DNA of 43,895 nucleotides, from NCBI RefSeq assembly GCF_015207875.1, contig NZ_JADEVZ010000040.1, positions 1 to 43,895 on the forward strand. Direction: 5' to 3'. Shown here piece after piece: positions 35,201-43,032 of this stretch (position 1 is the first letter of the stretch; each line of letters starts with the position of its first letter). Position numbers and translations under genes: made by a program. The notes below the pieces were generated by a model, which did not search any database, was not told the DNA's origin, and saw only the letters and a list, made by a program, of their open reading frames with translations. This DNA is from Dolichospermum sp. LEGE 00240 (GTDB taxonomy: Bacteria; Cyanobacteriota; Cyanobacteriia; Cyanobacteriales; Nostocaceae).

Positions 35201-36845
35201 AATTGAAATGGATCGGTTTACGCCCTTCCATATCCTGGCGCAAGAAATGATCGAGTTTATCGTGCGAGTTCGGGAGTCAGCCAGTGATATTGACTTTGTT
35301 ACCGAAGAAACAGAACAGGTAGCCAGACAATTACGCCAAGCAACTAGTCAACTACAAGAAGGATTAACAAAAGCCCGAATGGTGCCATTTAGCCAAGCTG
35401 TTGATCGGTTGCGGCGAGGGGTACGGGATAATGCCATTAGATATGGCAAACAAGTAGAATTGGTAACAGAAGGAGTTGATACCTTAATTGACAAGATGAT
35501 TTTGGATCATCTCACAGATCCATTGACTCACATGGTCAATAATGCGATCTCCCACGGTATTGAAACCCCAGGAGTTAGACAAGCCGCAGGTAAATCACCC
35601 GTAGGTACCATTAATATTCGCGCCTTACAACAAGGAAACCAAACCATCATTGCTGTCAGTGACGACGGCGCAGGTATTGATCATCAAAAAGTTAAAAACA
35701 AAGCCGTGAAAAAAGGTATCCTCACCCCCGAACAGGCACAAACCATGTCTCGGATTGATACCTACGAACTGTTATTCCTCCCCAGCTTTAGCACCGCCGA
35801 CGAAGTAGACGACATCAAAGGTAGGGGTGTGGGCATGAACGTCGTCCACAATGATATCAGCGAAATTCGCGGTACTGTTAGCACCGACTCCACACTAGGT
35901 CAAGGAACTATCTTTACCATTCGGTTACCACTCACCCTCAGTATTTGTAAAGCCCTATTCTGCATCTGCGATCGCACCAGAATCGCTTTTCCAATGGATG
36001 GTGTGGAAGATACCCTAAATATTCCCAGCAAAAATATTCAGCAAGGTGCTAACGGAGAATCATTTATCGTCTGGAGAGAGATTATTCTGCCCTTCAAACC
36101 TTTAAAAGATATCTTAGTCTTTAATCGTCAGCTTAGTCGTGGCAACATCTATGGTACAAAGAAAGATGATGACATAATTTCCCTCGTCATTGTCCGCTCA
36201 GGTAATACTATGATTGCTTTACAAGTTGATCAAGTCCTCAGTGAACAAGAAATTGTAATTAAGCAATTTGAAGGACCCGCACCTAAACCCAGTGGCGTAG
36301 CCGGTGCTACAGTCCTTGGTGACGGGATGATTATGCCCATTGCTGACGTACTAGAAATCATTGACATCTTCCAAGGCAAGATGTCTAAGCATATCGGTGG
36401 CAACTGGCAGCAAACAAGTTCACCATCAGTAAACACCATTACCGCTGATAAAGTAGAAAAAACAGTATTAATCGTTGATGACTCCATCACAGTTCGAGAA
36501 CTTCTATCTCTTACCTTTAGCAAAGCTGGTTATCGCGTAGAACAAGCCCGTGACGGACAAGAGGCATGGGATAAACTTCGTTCCGGTTTACCCTGCGATA
36601 TCGTCTTCTGTGACATTGAAATGCCTCGTTGTGATGGATTAGAATTACTATCTCGAATGCAGAAAGATGGTTCTTTTGGCAACTTACCTATTGCCATGCT
36701 GACCTCTCGTGGCGCTGACAAACACAGACAAATGGCATTACAACTCGGTGCTAGTGGCTACTTTACCAAACCCTATTTAGAAGAAGCACTTTTAGAAGCA
36801 GCTTCGCGGATGCTAAAAGGAGAAAACCTCGTAGTTACCGTTTAA
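32211..36845 (+). CDS. hmpE: HmpE, CheA-type hybrid histidine kinase
   Basis: A 1544-residue cytosolic kinase. The Hpt domain has phospho-His49 in VFRAAHSIKGGAAMLGL. A second helical bundle near 180-280 resembles an Hpt without the His. About 290-900 is a long acidic linker with repeated short motifs (SLDDLF, IDDFAAIEALL) and a 72-bp tandem repeat. Then follow the dimer helices (MKIPVKQLDDMSNLVGELVV, about 908), the ATPase N-box HMVNNAISHGIETPG (about 1107), DDGAGID and GRGVGMNVV, a CheW domain, and a C-terminal receiver (about 1418-1540) with FCDIEMPRCDGLEL and FTKPY. It is the kinase of the hmp pathway, equivalent to PilL. The linker is much longer than in enteric CheA. Confidence 0.94.
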   Translation: MQPEQQQRILGYFLEEAREHLNTIEQGLLNLQRTLEDSEMINEVFRAAHSIKGGAAMLGLNSIQRTSHRLEDCFKTLKEHPIQVDQRLESLLLDICDTLKALIENLGNPFGLSQEKAQALMSKTEPVMQWLNEHIELLVKQGNNGALNHHNASVTSLPIESPVSPQIQNSPVPSKPNQDWTEFQAQVLQILREMLQQFKKTNLETSRNNLQECCHQLVEIGRKLNLSNWCNLCESAVLAISNPDNSYLTLAKIIITEIKQAQELVLQHRDGEITISQQLENLFPLAPLELLEVKETEPGEILFPDPTELNLESNTNGFTDPPLFDHQSTVIENSPEIGISELNTLADLFEGDTPDLENHWQQEEILENITSYQLTSTNSESENNNHSLADFLFFKDDNTDKITANNHEDLSLLFDDSLLEFENIAETVSSQPMETSNLLANHTDLPFPSDDVLLELISISRESRRTNSENETNSSNNLEELLTFTADDKLVFTEETTESENTRISEIAGESPTRFDNSCLSANTDASFPLLEVISPTVKISKIKPSAPESLSLDDLFTEAGKSQAPLVHEIDDLFRTTEITSPLANSGDDLDNFWDDLGISDSQSTSVINQDIAKELEESLFSASVETGTKNQQGTTSNSGNKKEFDLIFQAQEQSFDLFFTSDSDSGAQVIDNLFGDIDNISESRELFLPEIHNFSQSPEQLNSIPEFASISPTAITTASSVVDETLSELELDSPLQSSSIDDFAAIEALLDDPGQEDIVEASSIDDFAAIEALLDDPGQEDIVEASSIDDFAAIEALLSTASGEITDQESEFIPGDDLSALEALLDEVENKEAQIISPVPIIVQPVVAKSQNTFSSLGLEDEFSELEDLLEQADKTISGSSAVPGKTSTSNIPRPTTRRTIKEESMKIPVKQLDDMSNLVGELVVNRNTLEQDHERLRQSLDSLLVQVQHLSDVGVRMQEYYERSLLEASLLSNRRSREQDGSPSGNTHNRGFSEIEMDRFTPFHILAQEMIEFIVRVRESASDIDFVTEETEQVARQLRQATSQLQEGLTKARMVPFSQAVDRLRRGVRDNAIRYGKQVELVTEGVDTLIDKMILDHLTDPLTHMVNNAISHGIETPGVRQAAGKSPVGTINIRALQQGNQTIIAVSDDGAGIDHQKVKNKAVKKGILTPEQAQTMSRIDTYELLFLPSFSTADEVDDIKGRGVGMNVVHNDISEIRGTVSTDSTLGQGTIFTIRLPLTLSICKALFCICDRTRIAFPMDGVEDTLNIPSKNIQQGANGESFIVWREIILPFKPLKDILVFNRQLSRGNIYGTKKDDDIISLVIVRSGNTMIALQVDQVLSEQEIVIKQFEGPAPKPSGVAGATVLGDGMIMPIADVLEIIDIFQGKMSKHIGGNWQQTSSPSVNTITADKVEKTVLIVDDSITVRELLSLTFSKAGYRVEQARDGQEAWDKLRSGLPCDIVFCDIEMPRCDGLELLSRMQKDGSFGNLPIAMLTSRGADKHRQMALQLGASGYFTKPYLEEALLEAASRMLKGENLVVTV
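34427..34606. repeat. 72-bp in-frame tandem repeat in hmpE
   Basis: Two identical 72-bp units (34427-34498, 34499-34570) and a half unit to 34606, each encoding 24 residues centred on SSIDDFAAIEALLDDPGQED. The lack of silent changes suggests very recent duplication. Degenerate relatives follow in the protein (DDLSALEALLDE, EFSELEDLLEQ). Confidence 0.92.
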
Positions 36846-36924
36846 CCCAAATAACCCAAAATCCTAGGGGCAATCCCCCCGTAATTGCTCCTTCTTGTGA
36901 CTCCTGAATCCTGCTAAAACAACC

Positions 36925-37203
36925 TTATGATTGGGGAATCAAACTAGTGGTTTTATTCACACCATCCCAAACTATCCAATTAATATCATTAGCTAAATTA
37001 TCAGTTTGATTGGTAACTTTAAAATAGAATTTGTCACCATTTTTAAACTGCACTGCAAAATCAGCATTTTGGGCAAAAACAACAATAAAACCTCTATCCC
37101 GTAAACAATACATCGCCCAATTTTTTAAAGATTGTTTATGGGGTTCATGAGGAATTGGAGGATTAGTAATTACATCTGCAATCACTTTTAAAACTTTTTC
37201 CAT
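36925..37203 (-). CDS. Hypothetical protein
   Basis: A 92-residue cytosolic protein, not recognised. It has an N-terminal amphipathic helix (MEKVLKVIADVITNPPIPHE), a central KQSLKNWAMYCLRDRGFIVV, and a beta-rich end with FAVQFKNGDKFYFKVTNQTD and NWIVWDG. The helix, then FAVQFKNGDKFYFKV, hints at a small alpha/beta fold such as a nuclease-like core, but no catalytic set is clear. It converges on hmpE, with stops about 80 bp apart, and lies at the edge of the accessory region. Confidence 0.6.
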   Translation of the reverse strand: MEKVLKVIADVITNPPIPHEPHKQSLKNWAMYCLRDRGFIVVFAQNADFAVQFKNGDKFYFKVTNQTDNLANDINWIVWDGVNKTTSLIPQS

Positions 37204-37269
37204 GTTCGGATTGAATCAGAATCACAACCAATTCCCATCATAAACCCATCTGGGTCATAAAAGTATAGC

Positions 37270-37494
37270 GGTTTCCGCTCTTACAGCACTTTCTAATATT
37301 ATGAAGTACAGTTTTTTATCGCCAAACCCGCAGGGCCTGCGCCCTCCATTGTGTTTCATAAGAACGAGAATTGCTGTATGAGGTTTCCGCTCTTACAGCA
37401 CTTTCTAATTGTCGTGAAGTACAGTTTTTTATCGCCAAACCCGCAGGGACTGCGCCCTCCATTGTGTTTCATGAGAACGAGAATTGCTGTATGA
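37270..37494. repeat. 112-bp tandem duplication of an intergenic repeat
   Basis: Two near-identical copies begin GGTTTCCGCTCTTACAGCAC at 37270 and 37382, run through CCGCAGGG(C/A)CTGCGCCC hairpin words and end near TTGCTGTATGAGGT. No gene is supported across it. Confidence 0.85.
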
Positions 37495-37533
37495 GGTACA
37501 TCTTAGCCCCCTATCGAAGAGCGGAGAGGGAGT

Positions 37534-37672
37534 TGGGGTTCATTAAGGTTTTCAAACCCACGCAGGTGGGTTTCGCCTGTGTAGACGCGGTTTCTAACCG
37601 CCCAGATATGTATGAATTGAGGCTGAGAGAGCTTTTTTACCCACTCACTGACTTTTCAAATAACCCTAATGA
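37534..37672. repeat. Palindromic intergenic element reaching into the helicase 3' end
   Basis: Inverted edges GTTCATTAAGGTT (37534-37546) and the complement of GTTCATTAGGGTT (37660-37672) enclose a hairpin-rich core (CCCACGCAGGTGGG; GCGGTTTCTAACCGC). The last dozen or so codons of the helicase gene are read from its right edge, which also resembles a MITE end (AGGGTTATTTGAAAAGT on the minus strand). Confidence 0.55.
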
Positions 37673-40600
37673 ACAAATAATTTGCGCTTCCTGTTGTCTA
37701 TCATCAGGATGAATTACACACAGGGAATTATTATCACGTAAAGAAATAATCATTGTCGCTAATTGTTCATCACTAATCCCACTTTTCAACTGCCGATTAA
37801 GTTTAACAATCGTCGTTTCTTTTAATGGATAAAGATAGATTTCTTCAACCGCCTTTTTCAAAGTTTGCCAATCTTCACCTAATGAAAATAATGGGGTTTC
37901 TGTCTTCTTAATATAAGCATCTAATCTATAATATGTTCGATATCTTGCGCCTTTAGAGCTTCCTAATTGTCCTCCAGTCGTTTTATGCTGTTCCAATACC
38001 AAATCAGCGCCTTGCGAGACAATTTCATGATGTTTGGGATGCTTTTCTAAAGGGGGTGTATTCCGGTTACATCTCGCCATTCTCAAAATTCGCATTTGTG
38101 ATTGAGTTACACTTTCTCCTTCCCTATTTATCCAAGCTAAAGCATCTGTACCATCAGCAGTGCGAAGATACATTAATACACCTTCAGGATCTAAATTTGT
38201 TCCTTGATATTCGCGGGTAGAATAGATAACATTAGGCAGATTTTTAATAATCTTCTCTAAATCAGGATCAGCATCTATCGCATTTTTCCAAATTTGAAAA
38301 GCTTCCGATGTTAAATCAACCTCTCCATCTTCTGCTTCATCTAAAATACCAGACTTTTCATGATAAAGATCAAGAATTTCTTGGTAGGAAAGAGTATCTT
38401 CAAAAAATGCCTCATCTGTTCCCACCACATTAGCATTTTCTTGCAACCTTTCACCTAATCTTCCGCGTAGATTAATTAATTCCTCCACTCCCTCCGCAGG
38501 TAAAAAGGAATAACAGAAAATTTCTGCGGCTTTCTGGCCAATTCTGTCCACCCTTCCCGCTCTTTGAATTAAACGAATAATTGCCCAAGGTAAGTCATAA
38601 TTAATAATAATCCGACAATCTTGTAAATTTTGACCCTCACTTAAAACATCAGTAGCAATTAAAATTCTCACTTGTTGTTCTTGGGCAATATTTTGTTTAT
38701 TACTTTCTGGACTAAACCGATATGCTATTGATGTCGGATCATTTATTTTTCCTGTGACCAAAGCAACTTGTGGAATATCCTCTTTTTCTAAAGATGCTTG
38801 TAAATAACGCGCTGTATCTGCAAATTGAGTAAAAATCAATATTTTCTCATTTGGATGAGTTTGTGTGACTAATTTTTGCAAAGTTTGAAATTTTTGATCT
38901 TGTTGATAATTCCATTCTCCACAGTTATTTAATAATTTCAATAATGATAAAGCATCTTCTCGTAAATGTTTTTTTAATTCAGATTTGAACAATCGCGGAT
39001 CTAACCATTTAAAGCGTTTTTGATATTTGGTTTGATAAAGTTCATAAATAGCTGTTGCTTGACGTTTATATTCTGTATCTTTACCGGTTAAACTTGCCAA
39101 ACTAATTTCATCACCTGCATCATTGTCATCATCAGCTATTTCAAAATCTAAAGTTGTAGAATTAATATTATCAGCATCTTCATCATTATTGGTAGTATCT
39201 AAAAACTCGGCATCCTGTGTACCAATCGGAATATCTAACTTATTTTCTAACGCATAAAGATAAACATAATTTCGCAAAATATGCCGTTCTAAAGACTCTA
39301 AAAAAGCAATTCCACTACTTTCCAATCTTTTAAATAAATTCGTGCGACAAAAACCCATTAACCGTCTGCCACCACGGGATAAACTATTTAAAATCTGTTG
39401 TTCTGTTGCTGTGGGAGGTTGTTTATATTTATCTAAAGTGTAATTTCCCAAACCGTAACGGGGTAAAGATAGAGAATTGATAATTTCGACAACTTCACTA
39501 GAGTATAACTTTCCATAATGATCATTTTCGACATTACTAATAGTAAATTTAGCAGTTTTCGGAATCCGCACCGGAAAATAAGAACGAGTACCATCAGTAA
39601 ATTGTAAATATTTGCGTCCATTTAGAGGATCTGTTTCTGCATAATTATTTTTAATAAAACTGCGAGTTCTCCTAATCATATACCGATTCATCAATTGTTG
39701 CCAATCTTCAAAATACTCGCTTTTTTCAAATGCTGCTAAAGTTTTTACATCAGTTTGTGGATATTTACGTTTAAATTCATGTTCACCACCTAATTTTGTA
39801 ATTAAATTGTCTGGTTTAATCCCTAAATATTTTGATTCAGGAACGAATAACCGTAACTGTGCAGATAAGTCAAAATAGCTTTTATTATAAGGAGTTGCGG
39901 TAAGTAAAATACACCTACTTCCGCTTTGTTCTATATATTCTTTAATAGCTGCATAACGTTGTCCTTCTCGATTTCTTAAATTATGACTTTCATCTATTAA
40001 AACTAACCGAAACCCTGCGGAAATTGTGGATAATATTTTCGTGACTTTACTAATAGAAATTACCTTAGCTGCTAACCTATATTCATCCTTATATTTTTCC
40101 CACATAGAAACAAGATTTTTAGGACAAATAATCAAGGTACTAATCCCCAGTTCCTCTTCAATAATTTTCGCTATAGCTGTCCCAACTAAAGTCTTTCCTA
40201 ATCCTACCACATCCCCAACCATCACACCACCACGACGGTTAACATAGTGGGCGGCTATTTTTACCGCTGCTGCTTGAAAAGGAAATAATTGAAAGTCTGA
40301 AGGTATTTGATATTGACTTAAACCATCTCGCGCTTCTTGGGAGAGATGATAAGCCATTTTTAGATAAACATAATAAGGATCAATTAACTTATCTGTCGCC
40401 CAACTTTCATCTATAATTTCTGCTAATTGTTCAGAAATATCTAAACAAAAATTATCTTGCCAACGTTCATTAAACCAAGTTTGTAATTTATTGGTAGCAT
40501 CATGATCTAAAATATCAACATTCAATTCTCCCTGTGCTGATAAACCAGAAAAGGTTAAATTACTACTTCCTAAAAAACCGATAGCGGGTAAATTGGCATG

Positions 40601-41044
40601 ATTTTGAGGAACTAAATATAATTTCGCGTGGAGAGGATGACGTAAATAGAGTTTCACAACTACTTTTTTAGCTTTTAATTGTGATTTAAGTCTTTTTAAA
40701 CCCAACTCATCAGCATTATTGGGTTTTCCAATCATTAACTGTTGGCGAAATTCCTGAACAATGCGTTTTTGCAGTTGCAAAGATTTACTTCTATCTATGG
40801 GTTTTTGGGATATTCCTAAACCTAACATCTCATGAAGTTCATCTTTGGGCAGTTTTTGCATTCCAATTAATAACCGACAACAATTATTTTCTCCGCCGGT
40901 AAATTGTTCAATTTCTTCTTGTATTAATTTCCATCCTCGCAAGTTAAAATAACCGACACAAAAATCAGCCCTATTTGCAGATTGGAGGCTTTTTTTGAGT
41001 ATAGGTAATAGTTGATCATTAATATTATCAAAAATCCGGGGCAT
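37637..41044 (-). CDS. Phospholipase D-like nuclease and SNF2-family helicase fusion
   Basis: A 1135-residue cytosolic protein. Residues 1-200 form a PLD-type domain with His139-x-Lys141 (HAKLYLV) and GSSNLTFSGL (159-168), as in NgoFVII-type nucleases. The helicase follows: Walker A GDVVGLGKT (277-285), DESHNLR (351-357), LLTATPYNKSYFDLSAQLRL, then an acidic insert (NNDEDADNINSTT), and the second RecA lobe ILIFTQFADTARYLQASL, ATDVLSEGQNLQDCRIII and QRAGRVDRIGQ. It is a likely DNA or RNA translocase with nuclease activity, plausibly phage defence. It is not matched to a named system: the DISARM partners are absent. Its final codons come from a repeat. Preceding small gene: nucleotidyltransferase, 58 bp away on the same strand. 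Confidence 0.88.
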   Translation of the reverse strand: MPRIFDNINDQLLPILKKSLQSANRADFCVGYFNLRGWKLIQEEIEQFTGGENNCCRLLIGMQKLPKDELHEMLGLGISQKPIDRSKSLQLQKRIVQEFRQQLMIGKPNNADELGLKRLKSQLKAKKVVVKLYLRHPLHAKLYLVPQNHANLPAIGFLGSSNLTFSGLSAQGELNVDILDHDATNKLQTWFNERWQDNFCLDISEQLAEIIDESWATDKLIDPYYVYLKMAYHLSQEARDGLSQYQIPSDFQLFPFQAAAVKIAAHYVNRRGGVMVGDVVGLGKTLVGTAIAKIIEEELGISTLIICPKNLVSMWEKYKDEYRLAAKVISISKVTKILSTISAGFRLVLIDESHNLRNREGQRYAAIKEYIEQSGSRCILLTATPYNKSYFDLSAQLRLFVPESKYLGIKPDNLITKLGGEHEFKRKYPQTDVKTLAAFEKSEYFEDWQQLMNRYMIRRTRSFIKNNYAETDPLNGRKYLQFTDGTRSYFPVRIPKTAKFTISNVENDHYGKLYSSEVVEIINSLSLPRYGLGNYTLDKYKQPPTATEQQILNSLSRGGRRLMGFCRTNLFKRLESSGIAFLESLERHILRNYVYLYALENKLDIPIGTQDAEFLDTTNNDEDADNINSTTLDFEIADDDNDAGDEISLASLTGKDTEYKRQATAIYELYQTKYQKRFKWLDPRLFKSELKKHLREDALSLLKLLNNCGEWNYQQDQKFQTLQKLVTQTHPNEKILIFTQFADTARYLQASLEKEDIPQVALVTGKINDPTSIAYRFSPESNKQNIAQEQQVRILIATDVLSEGQNLQDCRIIINYDLPWAIIRLIQRAGRVDRIGQKAAEIFCYSFLPAEGVEELINLRGRLGERLQENANVVGTDEAFFEDTLSYQEILDLYHEKSGILDEAEDGEVDLTSEAFQIWKNAIDADPDLEKIIKNLPNVIYSTREYQGTNLDPEGVLMYLRTADGTDALAWINREGESVTQSQMRILRMARCNRNTPPLEKHPKHHEIVSQGADLVLEQHKTTGGQLGSSKGARYRTYYRLDAYIKKTETPLFSLGEDWQTLKKAVEEIYLYPLKETTIVKLNRQLKSGISDEQLATMIISLRDNNSLCVIHPDDRQQEAQIICSLGLFEKSVSG

Positions 41045-41102
41045 AGTTTTTTATTAATTACCAAATTCTTTTTGAAAAATGTCCTCAAAATACAATCTGA
41101 GA

Positions 41103-41393
41103 CTACGAGACATAAATTACCTCTGTTTCCACCACATTTCTAATTTGAGGCTTTAACATCTTCTTGCTAACTACATCTACCGAACATCCTAAACTATCCT
41201 CCAGAAAAAATTTTAAATCCATATAGCAGTCAAATGTTACTTTTCCCTCAAACTCCACTAATAAATCAACATCACTTTTAGCCGTCGCTTCATCTCTTGC
41301 TACCGAACCAAATAAACCGAGAGATTTTACACCATAACCTCGAATCTCTACCGCATGATCTTTTAAAAAAGTGATCAGTTTTTCTCGTTTCAT
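41103..41393 (-). CDS. Minimal nucleotidyltransferase (MNT/MntA-type)
   Basis: A 96-residue polymerase-beta-superfamily minimal nucleotidyltransferase. The core GLFGSVARDEATAKSDVDLL holds the GS and D-x-D catalytic residues, followed by LVEFEGKVTFDCYMDLKFFL. The end is SVDVVSKKMLKPQIRNVV. MntA proteins usually pair with a HepT ribonuclease toxin and inactivate it by AMPylation. No HepT-like gene lies on either side here, so it is an orphan antitoxin or acts on another target. It precedes the helicase gene by 58 bp on the same strand. RBS-like AAGGAG is visible upstream of the ATG. Confidence 0.88.
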   Translation of the reverse strand: MKREKLITFLKDHAVEIRGYGVKSLGLFGSVARDEATAKSDVDLLVEFEGKVTFDCYMDLKFFLEDSLGCSVDVVSKKMLKPQIRNVVETEVIYVS

Positions 41394-41429
41394 TTTTTAA
41401 CTCCTTAAAGATTTTTTATTTCTTTCAAC

Positions 41430-41555
41430 TTAGATAATATCCCTTTTTTCACTTTTATTTTTATCTATAAATTCTTTAATTAATTGATAAAACTGATCAA
41501 GTTTTTCTTCAGGTATATTGTCAATTTCTGCTTGAATCAATTGTTGAACAGTCAT
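41430..41555 (-). CDS. Small antitoxin-like protein (DUF2281-like)
   Basis: A 41-residue protein from the ATG with AGGAG 8 bp upstream: MTVQQLIQAEIDNIPEEKLD, then QFYQLIKEFIDKNKSEKRD. The pattern of an N-terminal LIQAEIDNIPEEKLxxxYxLIxxF helix pair matches small cyanobacterial antitoxin-like proteins. No toxin gene follows directly; the nucleotidyltransferase is next, 36 bp away. An extended frame to 41666 is not supported, since it would cross a repeat. Confidence 0.6.
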   Translation of the reverse strand: MTVQQLIQAEIDNIPEEKLDQFYQLIKEFIDKNKSEKRDII

Positions 41556-41599
41556 GATTTTACTCCTGTTGCTAATTTTGATATTATAGCATATTGTCA

Positions 41600-41661
41600 G
41601 ATCCCCGACTTCTATTATCAATTTATCATTTATTGACAATATTAAAAAAGCAGTCGGGGAT
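41600..41661. repeat. Split copy of the ATCCCCGACTTCT palindrome family
   Basis: The arms GATCCCCGACT (41600-41610) and AGTCGGGGAT (41652-41661) are separated by about 40 bp of AT-rich DNA with TTATTGACAA. A matching right half occurs at 42627-42664, so the Rpn-like gene is flanked by direct copies. Confidence 0.7.
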
Positions 41662-41669
41662 ATCAAATC

Positions 41670-42485
41670 TTAATCTTCAACTTTTGCTAACCAAGCAAGT
41701 AAATCATCCACATTATTAAAATCTAATAATGCTTCACTCAACTCTTCTAAAATATGTAGGGATAAACCAGCAACAGAACCGCGTATTTTCGGCGATATTT
41801 TACCAAACCGCTTACTCAATTGTCGCATAACTAAATTAAAAGTTGCTTCTTCTAGTCCTTCTTCTCGTCCTTCTTTTCTTCCTTCTTCCCGTCCTTCTTC
41901 TTTAATTTCTTGATAAACTCGTGTTTGTTTGAGTGTGATTCCTAACATAGATTCTACCTCTTGACGGTTGAGATTTTCAAACTTGTACATCATGATAGTT
42001 GTGATCATTTCTATTATGACGCTATTTGATGATGATGGTATTTCTTCCTTAGTTTTTGTTAATAAATACCTGGCTGCTTCTGGTGCTTGACTTTCTTCTA
42101 AGGTAGTTAATATCATCACTCCTACCCATGTTGGTAATTGATGAATATCCCCCAATTCATCTAAGTATACTCTATGTACTTGATCACTTTTCAAAAATGC
42201 CCGCAATGGATAAGTATTACTTTGTTCAATGTTACGAGATGGATAAATTATAACCGCTTGCCAATCACTAAATCTAGTCCGGTTACGATAAAAATATAAG
42301 GAAGATTCAGCTACTATTCTTTCATACAATATTTCATCTTTTTGAAACTGCACTTCACAAAAATATACAACTCCTGGATTTTCATTTTCTGGTGGTAAAA
42401 ATACGCCATCAATTTCAAATTTTGGTTCTTTAATTGCTACGGAATCAAATTTATAACTATCGGCATTTTCTGGAGGATTTTCCAA
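41670..42485 (-). CDS. Rpn-family PD-(D/E)XK nuclease/putative transposase, N-terminus interrupted
   Basis: The 271 codons encode the usual Rpn/DUF2887-type protein of cyanobacteria: FEIDGVFLPPENENPGVVYF, then CEVQFQKDEILYERI, forming D...ExQ, the core of the PD-(D/E)XK nuclease fold. An EEGREEGRKEGREEG coiled segment and a C-terminal LNDLLAWL-like helix (VDDLLAWLAKVED) follow. The standard N-terminus is encoded upstream in frame (DTIFYKLFQQYPSLLFQLL, 42539-42483), but after ATG-CGT comes TGA (42542-42540). Only a TTG start at 42485 remains, which would lose about 20 conserved residues. It may be a recent pseudogene or read through. Confidence 0.75.
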   Translation of the reverse strand: MENPPENADSYKFDSVAIKEPKFEIDGVFLPPENENPGVVYFCEVQFQKDEILYERIVAESSLYFYRNRTRFSDWQAVIIYPSRNIEQSNTYPLRAFLKSDQVHRVYLDELGDIHQLPTWVGVMILTTLEESQAPEAARYLLTKTKEEIPSSSNSVIIEMITTIMMYKFENLNRQEVESMLGITLKQTRVYQEIKEEGREEGRKEGREEGLEEATFNLVMRQLSKRFGKISPKIRGSVAGLSLHILEELSEALLDFNNVDDLLAWLAKVED

Positions 42486-42539
42486 CAGTTGAAATAATAA
42501 AGATGGATATTGTTGAAATAGTTTGTAAAAGATTGTGTC

Positions 42540-42548
42540 TCAACGCAT
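42540..42548 (-). other. In-frame stop at codon 3 of the Rpn-like gene
   Basis: On the minus strand ATG (42548-42546), CGT, TGA (42542-42540), then GAC ACA ATC TTT TAC, the conserved start of the family (M-x-x-DTIFYKLF). One base change, for example CGA to TGA, would explain it. Confidence 0.8.
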
Positions 42549-42720
42549 AACATAAATATTTTCTAGGATGTAGTTACTATTTTATTCTAACAGGATTTAT
42601 GCAATCTGATGCACCATACAATTTATGATTTATTGACACAATTAAAACAGAAGTCGGGGATCTTGATCAATGTTTACTATAATATAGTAAAATAGTTGTA
42701 CTAATTACAGGTGAGTAAAT

Positions 42721-43032
42721 ATGATAGCGCAAGAAATAATGGCAAGGATTGATCAAAGTGGTAACATTTCCTTAGATACTCCTTTGATAGTTAATAAACC
42801 AAGTCGGGTTAAATTAATTGTTTTGTTTATTGAAGATGAATTAGATGAAGATGATGAATCAAAAGAAGCTGTTTTAGAAAGTTTGAAAACCTCATTACAA
42901 GAAGCTAAAGCAGGTAAAGTTCATCCAATTTCCGAACTTCATGATAATCTTTATCCTTTACGTGGTAAAGTGATCCATTATGATGATCCTACCGAACCTG
43001 TAGCTTTAGAAGATTGGGAATGTTTACAATGA
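42721..43032 (+). CDS. Antitoxin-like protein of a PIN-toxin pair
   Basis: A 103-residue protein upstream of a PIN toxin gene. It begins with an AbrB/swapped-hairpin-like strand set (IMARIDQSGNISLDTPLIVN, then SRVKLIVLFIEDE), followed by a helical region and a conserved end (DNLYPLRGKVIHYDDPTEPV, then ALEDWECLQ), typical of antitoxins that accompany PIN toxins in cyanobacteria. Its TGA overlaps the toxin ATG (ATGA), a standard toxin-antitoxin arrangement. GGTGA precedes its ATG. Family placement of the antitoxin is tentative. Confidence 0.75.
   Translation: MIAQEIMARIDQSGNISLDTPLIVNKPSRVKLIVLFIEDELDEDDESKEAVLESLKTSLQEAKAGKVHPISELHDNLYPLRGKVIHYDDPTEPVALEDWECLQ

Noticed and set aside
37371-37712. 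113-codon open frame upstream of the helicase stop
   Set aside because: Translated entirely from tandem and palindromic repeats.
37637-41044. DISARM or BREX assignment for the PLD-helicase
   Set aside because: None of the partner genes is present; only the helicase family resembles parts of those systems.
41430-41666. 78-residue form of the small antitoxin-like protein
   Set aside because: The extra N-terminal 37 residues come from repeat DNA; the ATG at 41555 has a good ribosome site.
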